Positions 13,501-23,512 of a DNA stretch of 64,000 bases are shown here, piece by piece. The stretch is from Poa pratensis (Eukaryota; Streptophyta; Magnoliopsida; Poales; Poaceae). Position numbers and translations under genes: made by a program. The notes below the pieces were generated by a model, which was given only the letters and a program-made list of their open reading frames with translations, was not told where the DNA came from and searched no databases. The stretch is from assembly GCA_947311845.1 (NCBI GenBank), contig CAMZMU010000049.1, positions 4,478,421-4,542,420 on the forward strand, written 5' to 3'. Positions within the stretch are counted from its first letter, which is position 1; each line of letters starts with the position of its first letter.

Positions 13501-13619
13501 CCGCCGATGCCAATTTGGTGATCAGGAGAGAACTGATTTGTGATGCCTTCCAGAAGTGATAAAGTCAGTTGTGTGGGCTCTGCACTTTCATCTAGCAGCA
13601 CCCTCTCCAGGACGTCCAT
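10545..13619 (-). pseudogene. tandem kinase-pseudokinase protein (WTK/TKP-like), frame-broken
   Basis: Five exons can be read on the minus strand: 13482-13619, 13092-13346, 12708-12930, 12483-12606 and 10545-11906 (about 700 codons). Exon 1 opens MDVLERVLLDES and carries the Gly loop IGIGGFAVVYK. Exon 2 has VAVKKL (catalytic Lys). Exon 3 has HLDLKPANILL and CDFGLSR. Exon 4 has GYMDPEYLRSG and the end of domain 1 is in exon 5 (RPVARSIIDRL). After a linker, exon 5 encodes a second, WAK-like kinase domain. It keeps VAVKK and HGDVK, but the metal-binding Asn is Ser (KLESILL) and DFG reads IFR, so it is a pseudokinase. Exon 2 holds a one-base deletion and a TGA near 13205-13216 (FLG then, in another frame, ADTQGKMVIYDG). 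The summed exon length is one base short of a multiple of three. The intron after exon 4 uses a GC donor (AAG|GCAAG). No signal peptide or transmembrane segment is visible. Tandem kinases with this layout (such as wheat WTK genes) act in rust and mildew immunity. Confidence 0.85.
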
Positions 13620-13665
13620 TTCCAATCACTGTACAAATATAGAGCATCCTTGAAACAAGATAAAA

Positions 13666-13813
13666 GCCATTATCATTATTTTGCAGGAAGGACAACTCCT
13701 GTGAAGCAAAGCATGGCACAAAGTACACATATGGTAAAGCCATTATCATTATTTTGCAGGAAGGACAACTCCTGTGAAGCAAAGCATGGCACAAAGTACA
13801 CATATGGTACAAG
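13666..13813. repeat. 74-bp perfect tandem duplication
   Basis: The unit GCCATTATCATTATTTTGCA... starts at 13666 and again at 13740, with the two copies the same over at least 70 bp. It lies 47 bp upstream of the presumed start codon of the kinase gene, that is, in its 5' UTR or core promoter. Confidence 0.9.
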
Positions 13814-14418
13814 AATGAGGAACAACGAAAAGAAACTAGAAGAGTCGCTCTGGGTCTTCTTCAACCTTCAGACGAGTCCCAAATCAAAGACAGCTACGGT
13901 GGGCCACTAGCCCACTATACCTAATTAAACAATTCCTCTCAAGAAAACAAGTTGATCTATTAACCATGCAGGGAACTATTAAAGAATAAAGAAATGGTAG
14001 AGCACCCTTAAAGCAAGAGCTGAAAGGAAGATCTGATACATCAGGCAGCAATAGAATTACCCCCAATTTAAAATTCTTTCGGGCGACAAGCTTTCCACCA
14101 ATATATTTCTACTCTGACCATGGGCATCAGCTCCTACCAAGACTACTCATGACACCCCCACGGTAGCTTACACGGCTTCTCGGCCGCTTGTCGACCCAAC
14201 ACCGAGTTGATTGGAAAAATCACAGTTTTGGCATGTGCGGCCGAAACTAAAAGGTAAATTAAGCAGGTGTTGACCACTCTGTTGGTTTTGGCGAAAAATG
14301 AAAGAGGCCTGAACAAAGAAATCAAGCATGCTCACCAATGATGGAGAGGTGCGTCCTGGCCCCCTGTTCTGGATCTTGAGGATGGTGACGATGCTGGAGA
14401 GCGTGCGGGAACTGATCC
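13814..14418 (-). other. upstream region of the tandem kinase gene
   Basis: This is non-coding sequence between the kinase start and the hAT insertion. No clear TATA box at a convincing distance, uORF or repeat was recognised, apart from the 74-bp duplication to its left. Confidence 0.45.
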
Positions 14419-14839
14419 TCTGTTCTCAGTGGCGGAGCCAGGAATTGAGACGAGGGGGGGCGAAGAGTAAAAGGTGTGCCACCGGCGATTTTTTTTTTGA
14501 CAACACATGTAATCCCCAATTGTATGGAAGGAACAACATAAATAAGTCGAAGCCTCACAATATTAAAGCTCACAAAATTTAGGCAAAAGCAAGTGTATTC
14601 AACACAAAAAAGATTCAAACATATTCAGTTTCATAACTCATCAAGTACAACTAAGTAACTAACAATGACATAAAAGTAACCTAAAAACAACTTAAAAAGT
14701 AGTAACATACTAACATGGACTCATGTCACTTGAGTTGAACAATTGGCAGCCACCGTATGATATCCCAATATGTAAGAGACACCTACAACATATGACAAAA
14801 TTGTGAGCACATGTATCATACAATTATTAGCTTTTCATA

Positions 14840-15708
14840 GGATAGTGTCATACCATTAAGTTGTAGTTGTGCTAGCAAGATGAAACTTCCGAGGTAGATG
14901 ACCTCGACGATTCCCTAAGGCATGAAAACGTAGCATAATCTTCTTGTCATCAATTTTTTGAAATATTTCTTTCTCAGAATAGCAAATCATCAAATCACCG
15001 AACCAATCATCACCAATCTTGTTTCGAAGATCTGTCTTTACAATTCTGGACCTTTTTTCCAATTCTTAAACCCCAATTTTGTGAAAGCATCGTGTCCAAA
15101 ATGTACACTAGTGCTTGATGACTTGAAAAGAAAGCAATAGAAACAATATGCAGCATCTTTCTCCACACTATACTCTAACCAATCAAATTCGGCATACCAT
15201 GTAGCTAGGAATGATCTCCAATCTCCCCAATTTTTGTCTTGGTAAAAGTATGGCCAATCAATCGACTCGGACCTCTCGATAAATATGCCCTTCTCATTTT
15301 ATCCCTTATTTCTTGAGTACCAAATTCTTCAATTGGTCTCCGAAGTGCAGGATCAGCAACAACATTTGATAGATCAAAAACTTCATGAACAATAGCTTCT
15401 GGAGTTTCCTGTAATACAAGTAGACATCAAAATTCAAGTATTTTGCTACAACAATAGACATCAAAACTGAAATCTGAAAAAGAGGGAGAAAGAACCTGCT
15501 CTTCTTGTCCCTGTCGCTGTTGGTCGTTTGTGTCGTCGCGCCTCCGCCTGCAGTTTCGAGATGCCGGCGCTGCAACTTCCTCTCCATCCTCTCCATCCTC
15601 CAAGTCAAATTCATCCAACCGTGCTCCAATAGCTTCCCAATCCGGCTCCTCATCTCCGGCATCGATCTGTGCTGAAATAGCTTCCCAATCCAGCTCATCT
15701 CCGTCCAT
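14840..15708 (-). pseudogene. hAT transposase N-terminal remnant (TTF-type zinc finger)
   Basis: Exon 1 (15496-15708) begins MDGDELDWEAISAQ with an acidic repeat-like N-terminus and ends at a GT donor. Exon 2 starts at 15408 and reads ETPEAIVHEVFDLSN, then IRDKMRRAYLSRGP. It then changes frame into NWGDWRSFLATWY, EFDWLEYSVEKD and AAYCFYCFLFK. The last part is the TTF-type zinc finger found at the N-terminus of plant hAT (DUF4371) transposases. The catalytic core and hAT dimerisation domain are missing, so the gene is a frameshifted, internally deleted remnant and the element is non-autonomous. Confidence 0.8.
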
Positions 15709-15750
15709 GTCCTGGGCGGCGCAGTTCGAGCTCGACCTGCACAGCGGCAG

Positions 15751-16016
15751 GGCGGATTGGCAGGTTGGGGATTGGGGTTGGGGACGAGCTGGGGCAGCGC
15801 CGCTGCGGCGAATCGAGCAGGGCGGCGGCAGGGCGGAAGGGATTGGGGAATCGAGGGAGGCAGGGAGCGAGGCGAGCGAGCAGGGCGGATTGGCAGGTTG
15901 GGGATTGGGGTTGGGGACGAGCTAGGGCAGCGCCGCTGCGGCGAATCGAGCAAGGCGGCGGCAGGGCGGAAGGGATTGGGAATCGAGGGAGGCAGGGAGC
16001 GAGGCGAGCGAGCAGG
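15751..16016. repeat. 133-bp tandem duplication in the hAT subterminal region
   Basis: The block beginning GGCGGATTGGCAGGTTGGGG starts at 15751 and again at 15884, with a third partial start near 16017. It lies in the GC-rich region upstream of the transposase start. This is where hAT elements often carry short repeats bound by transposase; the binding role is inferred. Confidence 0.85.
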
Positions 16017-16235
16017 GCAGCGGCGGCGCGGAAGGGGATTGGGGAGCGAGGCGAGCGACCGAGCAGCAGGTCGAGACGGTGCGTACGCTGGTCGTTTTCC
16101 AGTTTTTCTTCTGTTTTTTCCCTTCCCGTTCACGTATTTTCCACAGCAGAGTACTAGTAGTAAAAAAAAACGTGAAAGTTGAGGGGGGGCGGCCGCCCCA
16201 CCTCGCCCCCTGCTGGCGCCGCCCCTGTCTGTTCT

Positions 16236-16991
16236 TCTTCGATTCCACCGCTTTCAGTTCAGGAACCGGTGCGACAAGTAATGGAAGGCGTACGATGGTT
16301 GATGAAATGACGGACGCCGCTGACGCCGGCGAGGAGGGGAGAAGAAGGGGTGGAGGACTAGTGAGAGGCAGTGAAGCTCTGCCTGCTCATTCTCATCGGG
16401 AGGGATGACTCTCTTGTTGACTATTTTCCTTTTGAGTAATAAAATTCTTCCCACGAAGGTCAATGAATTTACTGCCAAAGTGCCAAGGAGAGATTTTACT
16501 TATTTAGATTGGAAAAATAGAAATAATAGTGATAGACTTATCTCGAAAAGTATTTCTATGATATTATAAATTTTGAGTTATTTATGCATATATTGAATAG
16601 AAATAAGTGGTCAAAGTTACATATTAATAATTTGTTGTGTGTAACCTCGATGATTAATATATTTCCTAAAGCTAGCAAAAGGGCAACGATTGTTGCATGC
16701 CATCTCGGACGGATCACATCAACGAGCCAGCTTCACGAAAGTACAGTCGAGCCTGAGGTCAAGTTGCGTCAATTCATCTTCTCTCTCATCTTCACTCTAT
16801 CTCAACTCAACCGGAGCCCCTCAAAAAACCCCACATGTATGTTTCGTTAGGGTGAAAAGAACCGGTCCCAGCAACATCCCCATATAGATACATTGTCCCT
16901 TTTCTTATTGTCCATTTGGACCGGGATCGATATGTCCTTATCCGTTTGTGCGGCGCCGTTGTATGCACCGGACAACGTATCATTAGACTCA
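16236..16991. other. intergenic sequence
   Basis: No gene or complete element was recognised. The right end of the stretch (16980-16991) is the left flank of the Helitron and supplies the A of its A|T insertion site. Confidence 0.45.
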
Positions 16992-17000
16992 TCTATACTA

Positions 17001-17416
17001 TTATTAAAAGAGCAAACATGTTTGGGATACATTAAATTTGATCCGTTCAATATTTGATCAACGCTCCAGATCGCTCCAATGTTTGACAACTCAACACACC
17101 TTTTCATGTTCGTGGAAATTACAGAGATTTTGCCACTGCCAAGTTAAAAAAACGGTTCGTTATGTTTTCCCTAGCTTAGCAAACGCGTGCGAGGTAGCTC
17201 TCTCACGCTATTAAAAGAGCAAACATGTTCGGGATACATTAAATTTGATCCGTTCAATATTTGATAACCGTTCCAGATCGCTCCAATGTTTGACAACTCA
17301 ACACACCTTTTCATGTTCGTGAAAATTACAGAGATTTTGCCACCGCCAAGTTAAAAAAACGGTTCGTTATGTTTTCCCTAGCTTAGCAAACGCGTGCGAG
17401 GTAGCTCTCTCACGCA
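17001..17416. repeat. 207-bp tandem duplication at the Helitron 5' end
   Basis: ATTAAAAGAGCAAACATGTT starts at 17003 and its near-identical copy at 17210. The two copies differ at a few bases (for example TTTGGG versus TTCGGG). The duplication begins inside the Helitron terminus itself. Confidence 0.9.
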
Positions 17417-17679
17417 CAGAAGCGTTCACGCGGGCGCCTCACTCTTTCCCTCACCGTCTCCTGCGTCGAAGCCAGGACGCTGGCCGGCGAGTCCTCCAAC
17501 CCACCGTGCCTCTTCTCTGTCCAACCGCGCCACCAGGAGCCCTGCCGACGGGTGAAGAGCTCTCGCGCTGGAAGACCAACGCTCGGTTAGAACCGCGTCG
17601 GCCCAAATCGGAACTTCCCCTCCCCAAGAATCGAACAATTCCGGCGAACGAGCAGGTGGCGAGGAATCCTCCGCCAGTG

Positions 17680-17913
17680 ATGGCGAGCGGCTCGTCCCTG
17701 CCCCAAATTCTCTGCGCCTCCTTCAACCAGGAGAACAGGTACGTACGTGCGGCGGAATCTGCTCGATTACGGTTGATTGGGGGCGGTCGGATTCGCCGGG
17801 CGGGAGCTCTGATTCTGTGTGCCCTCGATGAAATTTCAGCTTGTTCTCTGTCGGGACGAAGGATGGGTTCAAGATTTGCGATGCCCAGACCGGGAGTCTG
17901 CGCTACGAGAACG
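17680..17913 (+). pseudogene. ATG18-like: captured ATG18-like (PROPPIN) gene fragment, exons 1-2
   Basis: Exon 1 (17680-17738) reads MASGSSLPQILCASFNQEN and ends AG|GTACGT. Exon 2 (17840-17913) is in phase and continues LFSVGTKDGFKICDAQTG and SLRYEN before another GT. This is the N-terminal first WD40 blade of the plant autophagy protein ATG18, a beta-propeller that binds phosphatidylinositol phosphates. The rest of the propeller, including the FRRG lipid-binding motif, is absent. Small differences from the expected family sequence (ICDA for IFDA, LRYE for LCYE) suggest relaxed constraint. About 200 bp of GC-rich upstream sequence seems to have come along as donor 5' UTR or promoter. Confidence 0.8.
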
Positions 17914-19030
17914 GTAAAGACTTGATCAATCACTTGCTGTCTTTCCCCTTTGCTAGCGCAGTTCATTGTTCCCTGCAAATATCCGATGGCCGATTGCGAG
18001 TACGCTACTGCATACCACTGTGTTCACGCCGCGCCGTCGGGACTCGGAAGGGCCCGCCTTGGTGCCCGGTGGTTCGTTGCGCACTTGCTCCCCACCACCT
18101 CCCTGCTTCTCCCAGTGCCGCCCTGGTGCCAAAAGTAGGGATAATTCTTCTCGCTGTCTACCCAGTGCTCCCAGGCTGCACGTCACCTCTCCTCTGTTTC
18201 TCTCGCTACAGAAAACCCGTGGGGCAGTGCATACGTGTATCAAACTATCAACTATCAAGGACTGGATGTGGATACTTTTACCTGTTGCACTTTTGGATGC
18301 TGAATTTGTGGTGTGCATTAATATTTTCATACCAAAGTTTCTACAGAGAGATTTCTTTCACTCTGTTAATTGCAACTTGCAACGTGCATAGTAATGCTGA
18401 ATTCCGTTTCCACTTGATACAGAATTCAGGAATTGCAAATATTTGTCTTAGTACAAGAATGAGGTAGGAAGCTAATCATAGGGAATGTTTGGCATCATGC
18501 TTCATCTTATTAGTCCATGTATATTAGATCTGTTACGATTAACAATCATATTTATTCAGTGTTCAAAACTTCTTTTCTGATTAGACTCGCTTCCATCATC
18601 TGTTTGGCATCTCATAAGAAACGTGCATTGTGTTTTTAATATGTAAATCAAACATGACTAACTGCTATTACAAAGGGGAACAAATAAAAACTATATACAT
18701 GGTCTGAGTATTTTTCATTCAATTAATCATAATTGATTATATTATTTATTTTGACAGGTTATTATGCTCTTTTCTGTATACTTCACATATGTTTCACAAG
18801 CGATCAAAAGATAAATTATATCAACAATCCCGAAAAACAACACCCTCTTCCTATATTACCATTGCTAACTGGATTGAGACAATGGAGTACTTCATGGGAT
18901 ATATTTCGTCCGATTTAAATTTTGTATCATGAAACAAATTTAACTGGCTTGGTAAAATAACTCAATTAAACAAATATAGATTCAAAGACGTGTTTATATT
19001 ATAATAAATTATGAGACGTGCACACGGCCA
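17914..19030. other. remaining Helitron interior
   Basis: No further recognised exon. The GC-rich 17950-18250 part, with several short ORFs on both strands, may be another captured fragment, but no protein family could be named. The AT-rich part to 19030 is featureless. Confidence 0.4.
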
Positions 19031-19050
19031 CTAGTGTCTAAAGCCCCCAA

Positions 19051-19545
19051 ACGGAGAGACACGAACCAAGAATGGGCACTATTTGGAAGCGACTTAATAC
19101 CAAAGATCTTTTGCAGAGTAGTTCTTTAAGGACTATTCTTGTGTTAATGTGTAATAGAGAGGTTTTGGAGACTAGATCTCACATATTCATTCACTGCCCA
19201 TTTGCTCAGGCCTGCTAAACTATCAGTTTTTCTTTCACATTTGGAGTGTATCTCCCAGCTTAAGGACAAGATCACCAAACATTTTTTCATGGAGATTATT
19301 ATCCTAACCTCCTGGCCCACTGGGCTCACTAGAAACTCCTTAATTTTCTAGGCCATTAGACTAAATTTATTCAGATGCAGGGCAATTTTCAAATATGAAC
19401 TAAAGTGGTTGAAATGAAGAGCCATTAGAAAGAAATATAGTATTTTCTCTGCTTGGGTGGATAGTTTGATTTGGTCACTTCTCTACAAATCTCTTATATT
19501 TGAACTTGCTTGTACTTAGTTTTTTAAAATCAATAAAAAATATAC
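19051..19545 (+). mobile_element. LINE (non-LTR) 3' fragment, zf-RVT region
   Basis: In shifting frames the stretch reads VLCNREVLETRSHIFIHCPF followed by AQAC near 19150-19215, then SWAHWALTRNSLIF-like and later WLKRAIRKKYSIFSAW-like sequence. The C-x2-C...H-x4-C pattern is the zinc-binding domain found after reverse transcriptase in plant LINEs. It has stops and ends in an A-rich tail with AATCAATAAAAAATA near 19530. It is a 5'-truncated, dead copy. Confidence 0.75.
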
Positions 19546-19746
19546 AGCAGGACCTACTATTTTCGCCAAAAAAATGCATGAATTATTTCTCCGTCCCTTG
19601 GCGGTGCTAGACCTATAACCTTGTATTGCCAATCATGTAAACCGTTCCTAGTTGTATTAAAGTTTACATGAATATAGAAAAATCCAATAGAATATTAGAT
19701 AATTGACATCACAAATATATGAGTGTCTAGAGGGGAAATCATCTTT

Positions 19747-20100
19747 GGCTCATAGGTGTAAATACGCCCACTACAAAAAAAATGACATTTCAAAATGTCA
19801 AAAGAAAAAATTAAAACCAATCGGATGTACACCCACATATTCTATGTTCGCACACAAAAATTCGTGAAAAAATGTCATTTTTTGTGGCCTGTATAAAATC
19901 TCCGGTGCTCTAAAATTAATTTAAACGTAACATTTATTTGTTTTTTTACACAGACCATAGAAAATGTCTTTTTCAACGAAATTTTGTGTGCAAATATATA
20001 ATGTCCGGATGTACAGCCGACATTTTTTATTGGGATTTTCTAACATTTTCAAAATATTGAAAACTATTTTTCATAATGGGTACATCTACACCCACGAGTC
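19747..20100. mobile_element. MITE with 23-bp imperfect terminal inverted repeats
   Basis: The left end GGCTCATAGGTGTAAATACG and the inverted right end GACTCGTGGGTGTAGATGTA pair with a few mismatches, mostly transitions. The 350-bp interior is AT-rich and non-coding. The superfamily is not certain (Mutator-like is one possibility), and no clear target duplication was found. Confidence 0.6.
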
Positions 20101-20399
20101 AAAACATCGTGTCCATGTGTAGAGTCACAATTGGCCCCTTCCGGATTAAATTTGAACAATAGACTAGGATATCATTTATGGTTTAAAAAAAAAACTCTAG
20201 ATACCTCCAAATTTGAGCCAAATTGTTGCAGCAAGAAGCTTCAACAAGAAAGTCACATATAAATTTCAAGACAAAATCACAGCTTTACCAGTAGTGTTGC
20301 GTGGTAATAGCGTCCTTAGCCAAGTTAACAAGGGACACCATGATTGAGTAATCCCACACTGTAAGACGAGCCTCGGACGTCTCCTCTCTCCCGCTACAG
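20101..20399. other. intergenic sequence
   Basis: Nothing recognised. Confidence 0.4.
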
Positions 20400-21012
20400 T
20401 TGAGAGAGGCGATTTTTCGCCGCCTGCAGATCCACCTCGTTCCGCCGTCGATCCTGCTGATCCCTCGCCCTCCGCCGGCCGCTCCGGCGGCGGGAGGGCG
20501 GGGGATCTCGTTTCGCGTGTGTGTACATAGCGTAGGGTGTGTGGGTTCTCCGGCCGGCGGCGCCATGGAGGGATCGTGCTGTTGGTGTTTTGGTGCAGGT
20601 TGGTCCTTCCTCTCGCGGCGGAGCTCGGTGGAGTTCCGCGGTGCCATGCCTGCCCCTTCGCTCCTTGGGATCTCTAGATCCTCTGGGAGCGCCTCCCCCT
20701 TCCCGGATCTGGCGTGGCGGCGGATCTGGGTCGACGACTTCGGTGCAGTTGGAGATGAAGCAAGCGGTGCTGCCGATGGAGGACGATGGAGGCTCTTCGG
20801 GGTTCGAGTTTCGACGACTTCCCGTCCGTCAGGGGGCTTCTTCCGTTCCAAGGCTTCAGGGAAGATGCGGCGGCGGCGCGTCATCGATGCGTCTTCCTCC
20901 GTTCCGGCGACATCGACGCAGAAGGACCTACGTGTAATTTCTTTCTTTCTGCTGTCCTTTTCTGCCTACTTGTTGTAATCTCCAGTTGTATCCTCGCAAA
21001 AAAAAAAAACAA
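20400..21012 (+). mobile_element. A-tailed GC-rich retroposon (SINE/LINE-derived), tentative
   Basis: A GC-rich 530-bp body with no stable reading frame is followed by a T-rich phrase (TGTAATTTCTTTCTTTCTGC, TTGTTGTAATCTCC) and a run of 12 A. This resembles the 3' ends of abundant grass retroposons. AGGCGAT occurs near both ends (20406 and 21021) and could be a target duplication, but the right copy is not adjacent to the A run. Several overlapping ORFs here are not supported as genes. Confidence 0.4.
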
Positions 21013-21191
21013 AGAGTTAAGGCGATATGGGTAGGAACAGGTCTACGCCGTGCAGGAGGGAGTCACCACCACAAGCTCCACTCCACCGCATCATCCCACC
21101 AAACCACCTCATCCGGCTTTCGGCAGCGGCGCGGAGCAGCAGCAGCGGGGAAGGTGGGCAAGCAAGCAAGCGACAGGAAGAAGCAGCAGCA

Positions 21192-21204
21192 GCAGCAGGA
21201 ATCC
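21192..21204. repeat. short AGC trinucleotide run
   Basis: A perfect AGC/CAG repeat of about four to five units in the presumed 5' UTR or promoter of the RIN4-like gene. Confidence 0.7.
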
Positions 21205-21443
21205 GACGCCACAATGGTCAAACATGACTCCTCCTTCTTCCTCCTGCTACCTTTTCTTCCTCCTCTAGTCTCCTACTTCTCATGCTGCTGCTCTCCTATT
21301 GGCCGTCAAGATTTCTTCCTCATCCTGCCTGTTCAACTGAATCCGTACAGGCCGGCGCCAGGGAGGAGAGGGCAGGGTCGCCGCACTGAGACTTGAGTAG
21401 CTCGCCCCGCCGCCACCGCCGCTCTTCTCACTCTCAGACGGAA

Positions 21444-23512
21444 ATGGCCGTAAGTTCTTGCTCCATTGACCAGCTCGCTGCTGCTGCTGTCTCCGAGGTT
21501 GTTTTGTTTAGATCGGGTGGCTGTGGTCGTGTGGTAGGAGCAATGGAATGTTCGTCTCGGGCGATGCCCCCTCCCCCCATGTGCGATTTCTTGGACAGAT
21601 TTAACCAAGTGGTCATATTCGTGTCTCCATGGAAGCAATTTCTTTCTTGTTGACTTCTTGAGGAGATATCTCTGTTTCGCCTTTTGTTCTTTACCCAACA
21701 AATGTGCCAATTTGGATCCAAAATGGTTGCTTGGCTCTTTTTTTTAGTTATACAGCTCTAGTGGGTGCCAAGATCCAGTCTTTGTGCACCCATGGATTAT
21801 GGATATGATTAGATTGTGTGTCCGGTCAGTGTTACAAGATAGTGTCTGCCAAATCAGGGCTGATTCGGCTGAGTTGCTTTATTTACAGTAGTATCTGATT
21901 TTGACAATATGGCTGGTTGAACAAAACTGCAGTTGACAACTTGACACAAATAAGATTGCAGTAAACAATATGCATTGAAGCGAGGTCAAACAACAATGCT
22001 TATTTTAGTGATGATTAAACAATATGTCCTTGTGCATCCATGAAAACATGCTCAAATGGCAAGATCTTGTAGTTCACTATTCTGTATGCTCTAAATAATT
22101 ATTTTATCTCTTTATCCGATTATGTTTCTAAAGTTCAATTAGTATGCTAGATGCTTTGCCTCAAGCATTATGCGTGCTAGTTCAATCTGCTCATCACATT
22201 TTACTAATAAGGTGCTTCCTTGTTCAACTGTACCAGCATCAAGGAGTACCGAAATTCGGAAGTTGGGAGGATGAGGGCCAAGGCTACACGCAGTACTTCG
22301 AAAATGCCCGCAAGGGTAAATCTCCAGGGAGGTCTGTTAACCCAAACGACCGTAATGAAGCCACAGAAGCACCTACGAATGATCCGTCAGTTAAGGCCTC
22401 TCCCCTGAGGGCTGGATCAGAGCCGGGGCTGCGCAAGAACAGGGACGAAAGACGTGCCACCCGAGAAGATGATCTTCGTCGACACGAGCCCACTGCTCGA
22501 AAATCTCATGCCGAGTCACCTCACAGATATGGGGATCAGACCAGCAACGACGGTGCTGCGAGAAAAGCGAGCACTGAAAGGTCACCCATGCATCCTCGTC
22601 ATGCTGCAAGGCTTGCAAACAAAGGTGGTGCTGCATCTCCTTCCGGGGATCGCCGGGGTTCGTCAGAAGGGAACCGTGGGAATGCTCCCACCACACCTGG
22701 AAGGTCCAGGATGAGATCAACCGGGCGAGGTGATGAAACGGTAAAATCCTAGCTTCTGAACGGTACTCTTAATTGATACCATTGCTGATATGTTGACTAT
22801 TAATAGCAACATGTGAAGCATATTGTACGTGTATTATATATATTGCTTGCTTGTCCACGTAGTTTCTGAAGAACCGTAGTGTGTTGTTTACACGTGCAGC
22901 CTGAGACAGGATCAGCTGTGCCGAAGTTCGGAGACTGGGATGAGAAGGACCCTTCAACAGGTGAAGGGTTCACTGACATATTTGAGAAGGTGAGGGAGGA
23001 GAAGCAGTCGGGTTCGGATAATGTCAGCACCAGCCACGCATATACCGACCGCTACAATCGAGGGGGCAGATATGAATCTTCAGTGAGTTCACTTTAATGT
23101 TGTCATACATGTGGAGTAAGCATTCTTTGTTTTGCTCGGGAAACTAGTTTCTGCTGCTTCCTATCAGCAACCTTGGCCATTGAGAAGCAAGATACACAAC
23201 ACACCTTGCTTCATCTCCACTGCTGCCTTTTATAGATTATACCCGCCATGCTTAGTTCTGCAATAACTGAAAATTGGCTTAATCACTAGTTATTTCCAAC
23301 AGTGCAAACTACAGTTCTTGCGCAGAATCACCACAAATATCTTGCGCAGTCATGTAATAGTGTCTTACACCAGTACTAATACAACAGCTCCATAGATTTT
23401 GATCATTTAAAATGTGCCCCGCTTCTTACACGCTATCACATCGAGAATTCTGTTTAATTTAGTATTTGCTTTTTTTCAGGGATGCTCATGCTTCAGCTGG
23501 CTCAGGAAGTAA
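21444..23512 (+). CDS. RIN4-like: RIN4-like protein (RPM1-interacting protein 4), two NOI domains
   Basis: Four exons are read: 21444-21449 (Met-Ala), 22237-22740, 22900-23082 and 23480-23512. All have GT-AG introns and an open frame of 241 residues. The first NOI domain is residues 5-33 (VPKFGSW at 6-12, then [12 protein letters not shown]). The second is residues 176-207 (VPKFGDW at 177-183, then [15 protein letters not shown]). VPxFGxW is the site cut by the bacterial protease AvrRpt2 in this family, and Thr195 matches the position phosphorylated in Arabidopsis RIN4 (T166). The middle is basic and low in complexity, rich in Arg, Ser and Gly. The C-terminus [10 protein letters not shown] carries two Cys suitable for S-acylation, so the protein should sit at the plasma membrane. 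There it would act as a negative regulator and guarded hub of immunity. The tiny first exon with a long first intron is plausible. The gene looks intact; family assignment is firm, function inferred. Confidence 0.93.

Larger units (their letters stand above)
14427..16227 (-). mobile_element. hAT transposon, internally decayed, 8-bp TSD
   Basis: The element is bounded by TCTGTTCT at 14419-14426 and at 16228-16235, a perfect 8-bp target duplication. Its ends are imperfect inverted repeats: CAGTGGCGGAGCCAGG on the left and, read inward from the right, CAGGGGCGGCGCCAGC. The 1.8-kb body holds a truncated minus-strand transposase gene (about 14840-15708) and a GC-rich duplicated block (15751-16016). 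An 8-bp TSD and CAGTGGCGGA-type ends define the hAT superfamily. Confidence 0.9.
16992..19034 (+). mobile_element. Helitron carrying a captured gene fragment
   Basis: The left end TCTATACTATTATTAAAAG is the standard 5' terminus of cereal Helitrons. The right end GACGTGCACACGGCCACTAG closes with CTAG, preceded by a weak CGTG/CACG stem. The flanking bases are A on the left (16991) and T on the right (19035), the usual A|T target with no duplication. The 2-kb interior has no Rep/helicase, so the element is non-autonomous. It carries exons 1 and 2 of an ATG18-like gene. The 5' end is strong evidence; the weak 3' hairpin leaves the right border less certain. Confidence 0.65.

Noticed and set aside
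15306..16182. Long Pro/Arg- and Gly/Arg-rich ORFs over the hAT element
   Set aside because: They are read-through of a tandem GC-rich repeat in several frames. Only the frame with DWEAI... and the zinc-finger exon has family support.
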